DNA of 64,000 bases from Nocardia beijingensis NBRC 16342 (lineage in GTDB: Bacteria > Actinomycetota > Actinomycetes > Mycobacteriales > Mycobacteriaceae), in the NCBI RefSeq assembly GCF_001612785.1, contig NZ_BDBC01000031.1, positions 62,001 to 126,000 of the forward strand, read 5' to 3'. Shown here piece after piece: positions 20,573 to 28,722 of this stretch. The translations under genes and the position numbers were made by a program. The notes under the pieces were generated by a model, which saw only the letters and a program-made list of their open reading frames with translations, did no database searches and had not been told where the DNA came from. The stretch's first letter is position 1. Each line of letters starts with the position of its first letter.

Positions 20573-21040
20573 TCAGTGTCCGGGCTGCAAGACCAGGATC
20601 GTGGTCGAACCGTGCGCGATCAGCTTGCCGCCCGCGTCGGTGATCCGGCCCTCCGCCGTCGCGGTGCGCCGCCCGACGTGCACCGCGTTGGCCTCGCAGG
20701 TCAGCCGGGAACCGTCCAGCGTCACCGACCGGATGAAGTTCACCTTCAACTCCAGCGTCGTATAGGCCACGCCGTCGCCGAGTTTCGTGAAGACCGCGCT
20801 ACCCATCGCGGTGTCCATCAAAGTGGCCAGCACACCACCGTGCACGGTGAACATCGCGTTGATCGTCGCCGGGTTCGGGTCGAGGTGGTACCTGGTGTAG
20901 CCGTCTCCTGCCGTCTCCAGTCGAATGCCCAGAGACGCCCCGACGCCCAGGTTCTCGCGAAGTCCCCGCTCGAAAACCGTGGTCAGTTCGGTGACCCGGG
21001 ACGCGACCGTACCGTCGACGTGAGTGTCGATGCTCGTCAT
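20573..21040 (-). CDS. PaaI-family hotdog thioesterase
   Basis: 155 residues from the ATG at 21040, with GGGAGGA eight bases upstream. TVHGGVLATLMDTAMGSA is the hotdog helix with the PaaI HGG motif and catalytic Asp; LELKVNFIRSV and GRRTATAEGRI are typical strands. It points away from the lipid cassette beyond a terminator, so it may be a housekeeping acyl-CoA thioesterase rather than part of the cluster. Confidence 0.88.
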   Translation of the reverse strand: MTSIDTHVDGTVASRVTELTTVFERGLRENLGVGASLGIRLETAGDGYTRYHLDPNPATINAMFTVHGGVLATLMDTAMGSAVFTKLGDGVAYTTLELKVNFIRSVTLDGSRLTCEANAVHVGRRTATAEGRITDAGGKLIAHGSTTILVLQPGH

Positions 21041-21268
21041 GGTTTTTCCTCCCTGCGAACGTTGCCCCGCCATTCGACCAGCGCCCGATGAACACCATGC
21101 GGCCACGACCGGTTGCATACCGACATTCGATCGGGTGATAGGACACTCTTTCGCAGCGAATCCTCCCCATCACGCCTGCGAGCAGCCCACCGATTGACGG
21201 CGTTCCTATTCGCGCGCGCCGACATCGCTGTTGCCTGTCCGTGAAGCTGGCCTGCCTTTGTAGCGTCG

Positions 21269-21465
21269 CAGCAAATCCGCACCGACTGCTACGAATTGAT
21301 CGTCGAACGCCACCGCAAAGCCTCTATCATCACCAGCAACCGGGAACCCCGGAAATCCCGCGCATGATGGCCGACCCGCTGCTAGCGCAGTCGGCGATGG
21401 ACCGTCTCCGATCAGGCGCCTACGAGCTCGTCGTCGACGGCGAAGCCCACTCGCCGCGCAACCAA
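21269..21465 (+). pseudogene. Remnant of an IstB-type IS21 helper ATPase (C-terminal piece, frameshifted)
   Basis: In one frame 21269-21350 reads QQIRTDCYELIVERHRKAS then ITSNREP, the end of the IstB AAA+ core. After a frame change the next stretch reads MMADPLLAQSAMDRLRSGAY then VVDGEAHSPRN, the conserved IstB C-terminus. No Walker motifs, no istA and no terminal repeats are visible. This is a decayed insertion-sequence scar just outside the lipid cluster. Confidence 0.75.
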
Positions 21466-21823
21466 TGTGGCCGCGTGGTCTTCGAGTCCGTTTCAGTGCG
21501 GTATTTCGAAATTGGCGCAGGTGAGGCGCAGGTAAATTGCATAACGTCGATGCGGCCCGGGCACTACTTCATCAAGATCGTCGGCTACGGCCACCTGCCC
21601 GCATAGCGGCCGATACGACGCGGTCGTGACAGCCGCGTAGCACGGCAGCACCCTCGGCCAGGCCGTCGCCTACTTACCCGACCCCGGCTGGCGGCCCACG
21701 CCAGTGTTGCCATGTCAGAAGGCCCGATATGTGAAGCCATCGCCGCCTGGCTGTCGGAGGGGACCGCTACCGTGCCTCATACGCGCCTGCACCGAAACGG
21801 GCGATAAGACGAGGGAGGCACCA

Positions 21824-22438
21824 TTGGACAAGCTCTCCACCACTGAGCAACTGGCGTCCGGCTTTCGGAGGCGTACCAGGCCGTCGAACGAGCTTCCCGC
21901 GATCGTGGGCATCGACGCTGTGCTCGCGCGCACCGACGACATCGTGATCGCGCTCAGCGGTGCCCGCGCCTACACCCAGGGAATCGAACTATTCCTCCGG
22001 CTGCACGTTCGCCAGCCCGGCGCTGTGTCCGCGACCGCGGCCTTCGCAGGACTCCACGGAGGCGGTAGCGACCAGTATCTCCTCGGTGTCGAGTTCGCCG
22101 ACAGCCGCACCGCGACAAACATCGACGACTCCCCCTCGGATGACAACAGCACAACCGCGGTGTTGATGTCGTGTGGTGGCGGTGGCAGCCCGGACTTCAG
22201 CAGCTACACCTACTACCTGACACCCGTCCCGCCACCGGGACGCCTGTCGATAATTGTCGCCTGGCCAGCCGCCGGAATCGACGAGCACCGCGTCGAACTC
22301 GACGCAGAACCCTTCCGCAGCGCCGCCGAACGGGCACAGGTCTTGTGGCCGGAACAACCCACCTCGACGTGGAACCCACCGTCCTCCCCACGCCCCGATC
22401 TCGCACCCGGCGGCTGGTTCGCTCACGCGCTGAACTGA
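21824..22438 (+). CDS. Conserved hypothetical actinomycete protein
   Basis: 204 residues from a TTG at 21824 preceded by GAGGGAGG. The segment PELP-type start, FLRLHVRQPG, GVEFADSRTATN and YYLTPVPPPGRLSIIVAWPAAGI looks like a beta-rich cytosolic domain that is widespread but uncharacterised in actinomycetes. No signal peptide, membrane segment or catalytic motif recognised. Function unknown. Confidence 0.7.
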   Translation: MDKLSTTEQLASGFRRRTRPSNELPAIVGIDAVLARTDDIVIALSGARAYTQGIELFLRLHVRQPGAVSATAAFAGLHGGGSDQYLLGVEFADSRTATNIDDSPSDDNSTTAVLMSCGGGGSPDFSSYTYYLTPVPPPGRLSIIVAWPAAGIDEHRVELDAEPFRSAAERAQVLWPEQPTSTWNPPSSPRPDLAPGGWFAHALN

Positions 22439-22572
22439 CCGCACCCGGCGCACCGGTCACGCCTAAGCCGACACAGCGGAGCGGGAGACCGTTGCGCCGC
22501 CCGGCGCGCCGCGGCGCCGTCGAGGACGGAATCCAGCCGAGTACCCAGACGGCTTCGAGCAGCCGGGTGGGC

Positions 22573-23805
22573 TCACTCGGCGCTCGCTCGAGCGAGCGCT
22601 TCATCGGCAAGCGCTACCGCCGCCTCGTCCGGCGCGTACGCGGCCAGCGCGGCGACGAGATCATAGATATCGCTGCGAATCGACGGTGCCAGCCGGGCGT
22701 GGCGCGCGACATCGAGCTTGTTTGCGATGGTCAGGACGGCGAAATCACGGAGTTCAGTTCCTCCGATCGTCTTCGTGCCGCCGCTGAACCTGTCGGTCAC
22801 GGGCAAGGGCCGACGGCCGAGCTCGCGGTAGGTGCGCGAGCGATCGCATGCGCCGTAGAGGTACACCAGCGCCGCCGCGTCGGGGCCGATGACGCGATCC
22901 AGCCGCTGGCGATCCGTGATCGGCAGCAGGGCATGCGGGAACCCATCGGTGCCGTATGACGCGTGGCAGATCGACGCCAGCCGGGTTGGTGGCGCTGAGT
23001 TCCATTCGACCGTGAGGGCGTGCACCCGGCGAAGGTGCTCGAAGAGGGTTCCGCCCGGGTGATCGATCCGATCGGCGCCGAGCGTGCGCTGTAGCTCGAA
23101 CGCGCGGCGGACGACGTCGTCGGTCCCGAGCCACTTGCTGGCGTGCGCCGAAAGAATGCGCGCGAGTTCCGCCGGGGCGTCGCGAGCGACGAGATGCCCG
23201 GCGTCCGATACGCGGGTAACGGTGATACGGCGGTTCGCCATGCGTAGCCGGTCCACGTCGGCGTCGCCGAGCGGAGACCGCAGTCCGCCCCGCACGAGCA
23301 GGATGGGCAGGTCCGATGCCGCGATGATCGCGTGGAGTTCGGAGCGGGAGGCGAGAATATCGTCGACGAGCTCGGTATCGCGGGCGAGGAGTCCGTGGTC
23401 GTCGAGCCAGCGCCGGGCGCGATCCGCATCGATATCGGGGACCACGTCCACGAGCACGAGGCCGGCGACACGCTGCGCGACGGACGGCTCCGCGAGGGCG
23501 GCGACGGCGGCGAGCCCTCCGAGGGAGGCGCCCACCACGACGATCGGCGCCGGTTCGCGAACCACCATCTCGATCACGTCATCGGCGATCACCCGCAGTG
23601 CGGTGGCCCGTCCTGAACTCTCGCCGTGCCCGCGCAGATCGAAGGCCACCGTCCGCAGTCCGCACTCGGTCATCCCCTCCGTGACCGGTGCCCAGACGTC
23701 GCGACGCTCTCGGCCCGCGTGAAGCAGCAGGACCGTGGGGCCCGCGCCGGTCACCGTGGCTCGAAGGGTGACATCGGGCAGCGTGAGGGTCATGTCTGTC
23801 ATCAC
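22573..23805 (-). CDS. Alpha/beta hydrolase fused to a DUF6817-like C-terminal domain
   Basis: 410 residues; GGAGG lies upstream of a GTG (23805) followed by ATG (23802). The first about 220 residues are an alpha/beta hydrolase: LLLHAGRERRD oxyanion region, GASLGG nucleophile elbow with Ser, and SDAGHLV with the catalytic His. The remaining about 180 residues (FEHLRRVHALTVEW, CHASYGTDGF, YLYGACDRSRTY) match an uncharacterised domain found alone in other bacteria. It diverges from a TetR gene across two operator-like repeats, so it is probably induced by that regulator's ligand. Confidence 0.8.
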   Translation of the reverse strand: MMTDMTLTLPDVTLRATVTGAGPTVLLLHAGRERRDVWAPVTEGMTECGLRTVAFDLRGHGESSGRATALRVIADDVIEMVVREPAPIVVVGASLGGLAAVAALAEPSVAQRVAGLVLVDVVPDIDADRARRWLDDHGLLARDTELVDDILASRSELHAIIAASDLPILLVRGGLRSPLGDADVDRLRMANRRITVTRVSDAGHLVARDAPAELARILSAHASKWLGTDDVVRRAFELQRTLGADRIDHPGGTLFEHLRRVHALTVEWNSAPPTRLASICHASYGTDGFPHALLPITDRQRLDRVIGPDAAALVYLYGACDRSRTYRELGRRPLPVTDRFSGGTKTIGGTELRDFAVLTIANKLDVARHARLAPSIRSDIYDLVAALAAYAPDEAAVALADEALARASAE

Positions 23806-23873
23806 TGATTCACCTCCGTGCCGAATCTCCCTCTCAGCACCATGATTTCGGCCATCGACACACCCTCCCCGAT

Positions 23874-23927
23874 TTACCTTGAGATGTCGAGGTAACGATA
23901 CGCAGTGACACCTTGGCTAGTCAAGGT
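23874..23927. promoter_or_regulatory. Two TetR operator-like inverted repeats
   Basis: Site 1 at 23874-23895 is TTACCTTGA-N4-TCGAGGTAA (one mismatch). Site 2 at 23910-23927 is ACCTTG-N6-CAAGGT (perfect). They share the half-site TCAAGGT(A) and lie between divergent hydrolase and TetR genes, where autoregulatory TetR operators are expected. Confidence 0.75.
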
Positions 23928-23938
23928 AGGATTCCGAG

Positions 23939-24544
23939 GTGACCAATTCGCGAACGCGCAGACCACCGGACGAAGCCCGTCGGTTGATCCTCGATGCCGC
24001 GGCTTCGCTGCTGGCCGAGGGAGGCGTCGCCGCTGTCCAGGTGCGCGCGGTGGCAGCGCGGGTCGGCATGACCGACGCCGGCGTCTCGCATCACTTCGGC
24101 AATCGCGAGAAGCTGCTCGCCGAACTCCTCCGCCATGGCGGACGCCGGCTTCGAGCCGCGCTCCAAGACGTCATCGCCACGTGGCTGGAGCACGGCACCG
24201 ATGTGCTCGAACTCGTCGAGTCGCTCGAGTCCGTGTATCGAGGCGGCTATGGCGAACTCGCGGTGGCGCTGCACGCGGCGGGTTGGCGCGACCGCGGTGG
24301 CGGCATGCTCGACCCGGTCGTCGACGCCCTGCATCGAAGTCGGCCTCCCGGGAGTTCCCTCGACGAGACACGACTCGCGGTCGCAGCCCTCCACCAGGCG
24401 ATGGCAACCGAGCCGCTCTACGGCAGCGATTTCCGTCGGAGCGCCGGCCTCACCGGCGCGGCAGCACAAGACTCGACCGCTCACCTGCGCTGGTGGGCAA
24501 GCCAGCTTCAACGCGCGCTCGACATCGAACCGGCGCACCATTGA
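23939..24544 (+). CDS. TetR-family transcriptional repressor
   Basis: 201 residues from a GTG at 23939 with AAGGTAGG in the leader. N-terminal HTH: ARRLILDAAASLLAEGG, VRAVAARVGMTDAGVSHHFG, NREKLLAELL. The C-terminal ligand domain is unremarkable. Divergent from the hydrolase at 22573; the operator pair just upstream overlaps its probable promoter, implying autorepression and control of the hydrolase. Confidence 0.9.
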   Translation: MTNSRTRRPPDEARRLILDAAASLLAEGGVAAVQVRAVAARVGMTDAGVSHHFGNREKLLAELLRHGGRRLRAALQDVIATWLEHGTDVLELVESLESVYRGGYGELAVALHAAGWRDRGGGMLDPVVDALHRSRPPGSSLDETRLAVAALHQAMATEPLYGSDFRRSAGLTGAAAQDSTAHLRWWASQLQRALDIEPAHH

Positions 24545-24723
24545 CCCGAGTGGCGGCCAACACTCCTCGGCGTCAGCAGGGCACGCCGAATCCGGTGGTC
24601 CCGCGTAATAGCCAGCGGCGGATAGCCATTCACGACGAACACACACCGCATGCGGGCGCAAGAAGCGGACAGCGCCGAGCCCGATGCGGTAAAGATCGAA
24701 CCCTCAGTGTGTGGCACAGAAAG

Positions 24724-24972
24724 TCAGGCCGCCGGACATCCAGTCGAGGATCGCCCGCACGACCACACGAGCAGCGCCGGGTCGGAGGCCGCCAGCGCCA
24801 CGGCCCCTCTCTGCAGAATGGCCACCACCACCGCCTTGTCCATTTCCGGACGAGACGCAAGCTTGCCGGAAGCCTTGTCGAGGAAGATCTGCTCGCACCC
24901 GGCGACGGTAAGCGCGTCATGCGGGGCCTCCGGAGAGGATCCCGGGTGGAGATTCGAACACGAGCCTGGCCA
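24724..24972 (-). pseudogene. Serine recombinase (resolvase/invertase) N-terminal remnant
   Basis: On the minus strand ARVRISTRDP resembles the ARVSTRDQ start of serine resolvases. After a one-base frame change the sequence continues PEAPHDALTVAGCEQIFLDK then ASGKLASRPEMDKA, an excellent match to the resolvase catalytic domain. It then drifts and stops at 24724; the usual DRLGR motif and the HTH are absent. A truncated, frameshifted scar of a transposon or integron-like element. Confidence 0.8.
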
Positions 24973-25047
24973 CCCAGCCCTGGCCAGAGGCGAGAAATCT
25001 CACCCGATGAGTACGAACCGCGCATCACAGGCTATTGTTGATCAAGT

Positions 25048-25063
25048 GCGTGACATGTCACGC
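25048..25063. repeat. 16-bp perfect palindrome
   Basis: GCGTGACATGTCACGC is its own reverse complement. It lies in the gene-free stretch 24973-25235, about 170 bases before the DEAD-box helicase start, in its leader or promoter. GTGAC-N2-GTCAC resembles compact dimeric-regulator sites; I cannot name the regulator. Confidence 0.6.
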
Positions 25064-25235
25064 CAAGCGTCGTAGATCGCATTCGCTTCGCAACCAGCGC
25101 TTGCCGCATCCGCTCTTCTTACGGCGATCGATTTTGCCCATCGGCAATCTCGCCACTTCGTGCCCCCGGCGCGGACCCGGAAGGTCCACAAACGGCTCGG
25201 GCACCACCTGATGTCCGAAAGGCACCGCAACACCT

Positions 25236-26600
25236 ATGAGTTCTGCTGACGTCTCTTTCGCCGCGCTCGGCGTGAGCGCACCGCTGGTGAAGGCGTTGAC
25301 TCGCGCCGGGATCACCGAACCTTTTCCGATCCAGACCGACACACTGCCCGATTCCCTGGCCGGGCGCGACGTGCTGGGCCGTGGCCGGACCGGCAGCGGC
25401 AAGACGCTCGCCTTCTCCATCCCGATGGTCGACCGACTCGGCGGCGGTCTCGCCGGTAGGCGCGCACCGAGCCGCCCGACCGGCCTGGTGCTGGCGCCGA
25501 CTCGGGAATTGGCCAGCCAGATCACGGCCGCACTGGAACCCCTCGCCGCGGCCTACCGCATGACCGTCACCACGATTTTCGGCGGGGTCCCGCAGAACCG
25601 GCAGGTCCGGGCGCTGCGCACCGGGGTCGACATTGTCGTCGCCTGCCCCGGCCGGCTCGAGGATCTCATGAACCAACGTCTGATCTCCCTGGATGCCGTC
25701 GAGGTCACCGTGATCGATGAGGCCGACCACATGGCCGACCTCGGGTTCCTGCCAGGCGTGACCCGCATTCTCGCGGCCACCCCGAAGGACGGTCAGCGCC
25801 TGCTGTTCTCGGCCACCCTGGACAACGGTGTCAACAAGCTGGTCAGCCGCTTTCTGCCGGATGCCGAGCTGCATTCCGTCGATGAGGCGAACTCCCCGGT
25901 CGCCGCCATGACCCATCACGTTTTCGAAACCGCGAGCGTCGAAGCCAAGCGCGAGGTCGTACACCGGCTCGCCTCGGGCTCGGGTCGGCGAATCCTGTTC
26001 ATGCGCACCAAACATCAGGCTCGCAAACTGGCCAAACAGCTGACCCTCGCCGGAATTCCGGCCGTCGATCTGCACGGCAACCTCTCGCAGAGCGCCCGCG
26101 ACCGCAACCTCGCGGTCTTCGCCGCCGGTGATGCCCTGGTGCTGGTGGCGACCGATGTGGCCGCCCGCGGCGTGCACGTCGACGGTGTCGAACTGGTCGT
26201 GCACGTTGATCCGCCCGCCGAACACAAGGCTTACCTGCACCGCTCTGGCCGTACCGCGCGGGCGGGCAACTCCGGTGAGGTGATCACCCTGGTGCTGCCC
26301 GGGGAACGGCGCGACCTGACCGCCCTCATGCGCAAGGCCGAGATCACTGTGACCCCGCAACGGGTCACCGCCGATTCGCCCGTGGTGGCCGAGCTCGTCG
26401 GCACGGTTGCCCCATTCGTCGCGCCCTCCTACAGCGAGCGGGCGGCCCGTGAAGACGACCGCCGCAGCAGCGGACCGTACCGTAGCAGTGGCGGCCCGCG
26501 CAGGGGCAGCGGCGGACCGCGCCAGAGCAGCGGCCGTCGCAACGGCGGTGCGGCGCAAGGTCGGTCGCGCGCTCACGCCGCGCGCGGAACGGTCGCATAG
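25236..26600 (+). CDS. DEAD-box RNA helicase
   Basis: 454 residues. Q-motif FAALGVSAPLVKALTRAGI...FPIQTDTLP, motif I GRTGSGKT, Ia PTRELA, Ib TPGR-like CPGRLEDL, II VIDEADHMADLGF, III SATLD, IV/V LFMRTKHQARK and ATDVAARGVHVDGV, VI HRSGRTARAG. The last about 60 residues are a Gly/Arg/Ser-rich tail (RSSGGPRRGSGGPRQSSGRR) of the kind that binds RNA. Unwinds structured RNA, often for ribosome assembly or cold adaptation. The long leader with a perfect palindrome suggests regulated expression. Confidence 0.95.
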   Translation: MSSADVSFAALGVSAPLVKALTRAGITEPFPIQTDTLPDSLAGRDVLGRGRTGSGKTLAFSIPMVDRLGGGLAGRRAPSRPTGLVLAPTRELASQITAALEPLAAAYRMTVTTIFGGVPQNRQVRALRTGVDIVVACPGRLEDLMNQRLISLDAVEVTVIDEADHMADLGFLPGVTRILAATPKDGQRLLFSATLDNGVNKLVSRFLPDAELHSVDEANSPVAAMTHHVFETASVEAKREVVHRLASGSGRRILFMRTKHQARKLAKQLTLAGIPAVDLHGNLSQSARDRNLAVFAAGDALVLVATDVAARGVHVDGVELVVHVDPPAEHKAYLHRSGRTARAGNSGEVITLVLPGERRDLTALMRKAEITVTPQRVTADSPVVAELVGTVAPFVAPSYSERAAREDDRRSSGPYRSSGGPRRGSGGPRQSSGRRNGGAAQGRSRAHAARGTVA

Positions 26601-26684
26601 GGCCCGTTTCGGTCGCTCCCCCAGGCAAGCCCATGCCGAGATCGCCGCGTCGCTGAGCATCGCCAGCGGATTGCCGGGCATCGA

Positions 26685-27275
26685 ATGCTGGTGAACATGG
26701 CTGATGACGCCGGTACTGGCGGGCAACCCATCGAGCGCGAGGCAGTCGTGCCTGATGGGTTGCCGTGCGATTGCGTACGACACTTGGACCTTGACGTGGA
26801 ACGTTTCGTGCACAGCAGGTCAGGGGCTGGACCGGAAATCTGGATGCTCGGCAGCGGTGACCATACCGCCCGGATTGCCCCGCGGATCTCGATCAGCGTG
26901 GCAGTTATCGTCGCCGAGAACGACGAGCGAGCCCAATGGCTGGCCGGATCGTTGAGAATGAAGATTGCCCAGCGCCGACAGGGCCGACCGATACAACTAC
27001 CCAGCCCGGAAACCGCTGAAGCACATGGATATGCGACGTCTGGAGACAGGAACGACGAGCTGACCGGCGTGATCGTCGGGGCAGCCGCGACTGTGCTGCC
27101 ACAGTTACAGGCACTGGTCGATGCGACCGGCGCTGACGAACTCCTGATCAGAACCAATCTCTTCGATCCGGTCGACCGACACAGATCCTACGAACTGCTC
27201 ATCAGCGACGAGACCCATCCTCTACAGCGGGCAGCTGATCTTCGGCATGCGCCTGACGTATCCGGTTCGACATGA
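26685..27275 (+). pseudogene. Internally deleted luciferase-like (LLM) flavin monooxygenase remnant
   Basis: The region 26830-26870 reads PEIWMLGSGDHTA, matching the PEIWLLGSS core strand of LLM oxidoreductases. It jumps directly to VAVIVAENDERAQWLAG, RQGRPIQLPSPE, VIVGAAATVLPQLQALVDATG and ADELLIRTNLFD...RSYEL, which is the C-terminal third of the family. The barrel's first half and about 30-40 residues after the core strand are missing, and the first 45 codons have no relation to the family. Probably non-functional. Confidence 0.65.
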
Positions 27276-27449
27276 CTCCCCTCGTATTGTGCAGTGCGGG
27301 CAGCCCGCCCGCAGCGACACCCGTTCGTCGGGCCCGACCACCCCCTCCGGTCTGGCGAGCGCGGCGGCGGAGCACAGCCCACGATCCGGACGGAGGACAC
27401 CGTCCAGGATCGGCCTGCCTAGAGATTCGCTGCCGCGGTCGGCCAGATC

Positions 27450-27947
27450 CTATCCCCCGACGCCCGGCGGTGGACTCACCTGTGTGATTGGTATTTCCAC
27501 CGGTACCCACTGCTGGGATTCGACGTCCCAGCCCAACACCTTCCCGTGCACGCCAGGCGCGGTGGGATCGAGGTCGAGCAGGGCCAGACGGGCGTCGTCC
27601 GGGAGATCGGCGGTGACCAGAATCGCTGCGGCGTCCACGTTCTCGATGTCGAGCACGGTCACCACCTCGACGCCACTGTGAGATCGCCTTGTCCGCTGAA
27701 ACCAGCGTTGGCGAAGCTTGCCCGGAAGCGCTGCCGCACCGTCGGCGGCACGCTCACCCAGCGCTTCGAGGAACGCCTTACCGAACACAGTCGCCGCGGG
27801 CGCAACCGCGCCGAACGCAGCCGCTGACCACTGCAGCACGTCATGCGGCAGTGAGCCGACATCTACCGGCGGCGGGCAGGCCCCATATGATGGCTGCACG
27901 GCATCTCCGCTACCGGCGCGTCCCGGGCTCGAATGTGATTGATTCAC
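27450..27947 (-). CDS. Hypothetical protein
   Basis: 165 residues from a GTG at 27947 with a GGGGAAA-type ribosome site. The middle (VEVVTVLDIENVDAAAILVT, ARLALLDLDPTAPGVHGKVL) looks like a folded alpha/beta segment; the N-terminus is Pro/Gly-rich. No signal peptide or known motif. Followed by a remnant-rich region on both sides. Real but of unknown role. Confidence 0.6.
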   Translation of the reverse strand: MNQSHSSPGRAGSGDAVQPSYGACPPPVDVGSLPHDVLQWSAAAFGAVAPAATVFGKAFLEALGERAADGAAALPGKLRQRWFQRTRRSHSGVEVVTVLDIENVDAAAILVTADLPDDARLALLDLDPTAPGVHGKVLGWDVESQQWVPVEIPITQVSPPPGVGG

Positions 27948-28323
27948 GGTTTCCCCACCCTCATCGCTTCACTGCGCACCGATAGTACGCCACTCGGCCT
28001 CTGCTCCGACCCCTGGCAGAAAGAAGGTTATCCACCGCAGCCGGGGGCCGCCACCGGATTCGTCATCGGCACCTACCGGGCTTTGTCGCGTTCCGATTGA
28101 CGCCGCGACTTCAGACCGAAGATCGGCCGGACTCGCCGTTACCCGTCGCCAGAGTTCGAGGCGGCTGTGCACACCATTCCCCGTCTCCGCGCGGGTTCCC
28201 GTGGTGTCGAGGGCAGGCCACAGCCAATAGGTCCGGTCGACCGCGCGCCGGCCTCGGCTCAACCGAGGCTTTAGCGGCGTCGAACACGCTGGCGTGCAGC
28301 CGATCCCGACCACAGGAGCAACC

Positions 28324-28422
28324 ATGGCCACCGTCGCAGGCCACACCGAGTCGTACGCCGAGGACGAACAGCTCTACGCCGAGCAGACGCAGCGGCCGGA
28401 CGACCCCGACCTGCCCGGATAG
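28324..28422 (+). CDS. Possible small acidic peptide (32 aa)
   Basis: An ATG with AGGAG six bases upstream opens a 32-codon frame rich in Glu/Asp/Gln (ESYAEDEQLYAEQTQRPDD). The ribosome site is good, but there is no other support. The flanking 27948-28323 shows no gene that I trust. Confidence 0.3.
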   Translation: MATVAGHTESYAEDEQLYAEQTQRPDDPDLPG

Positions 28423-28479
28423 GGGCGCGGAGGTGGCCAGCACGGTGTAGTCCCGAAGCCGAAGGGGCGCACGAGTCCG

Positions 28480-28682
28480 TCACCTGGACCGAGCCGATCG
28501 GCCCGGCAGGAAAGGAACCGATCATGTCCTCGAAATTCGGGCTGCGCGGTTTCGCTCTGGCGCTGCGGCACGATCTGCGCGATGCCGGGGTCGGGGTGTC
28601 CATCGTCGAACCCCTCCAACGCTTCAGCGAGTCCGAACGTCTCGGCGCCGATCTCGGCCGCCGATTCCACCATGCGGACTGA
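28480..28682 (+). pseudogene. Short-chain dehydrogenase (SDR) fragment
   Basis: PAGKEPIMSSKFGLRGFALA (28497-28556) followed by LRHDLRDAGVGVSIVEP corresponds to the catalytic-lysine helix and next strand of classical SDRs (YSASKFGLRGFALALR...GVGVS-VEP). The upstream Rossmann half and the C-terminus are gone, and the frame ends in unrelated sequence at 28682. Another gene scar. Confidence 0.7.
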
Positions 28683-28722
28683 CCCCTAGCGTTTGTGTCA
28701 CTCGGGGAGAAGGAGATCGGGT

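Noticed and set aside
24930..24975. GATTCGAAC word resembling a tRNA T-loop
   Set aside because: No acceptor, D or anticodon stems can be built around it; the bases encode part of the resolvase remnant.
25119..26813. 564-codon minus-strand frame
   Set aside because: Antisense to the DEAD-box helicase with all its motifs intact on the plus strand.
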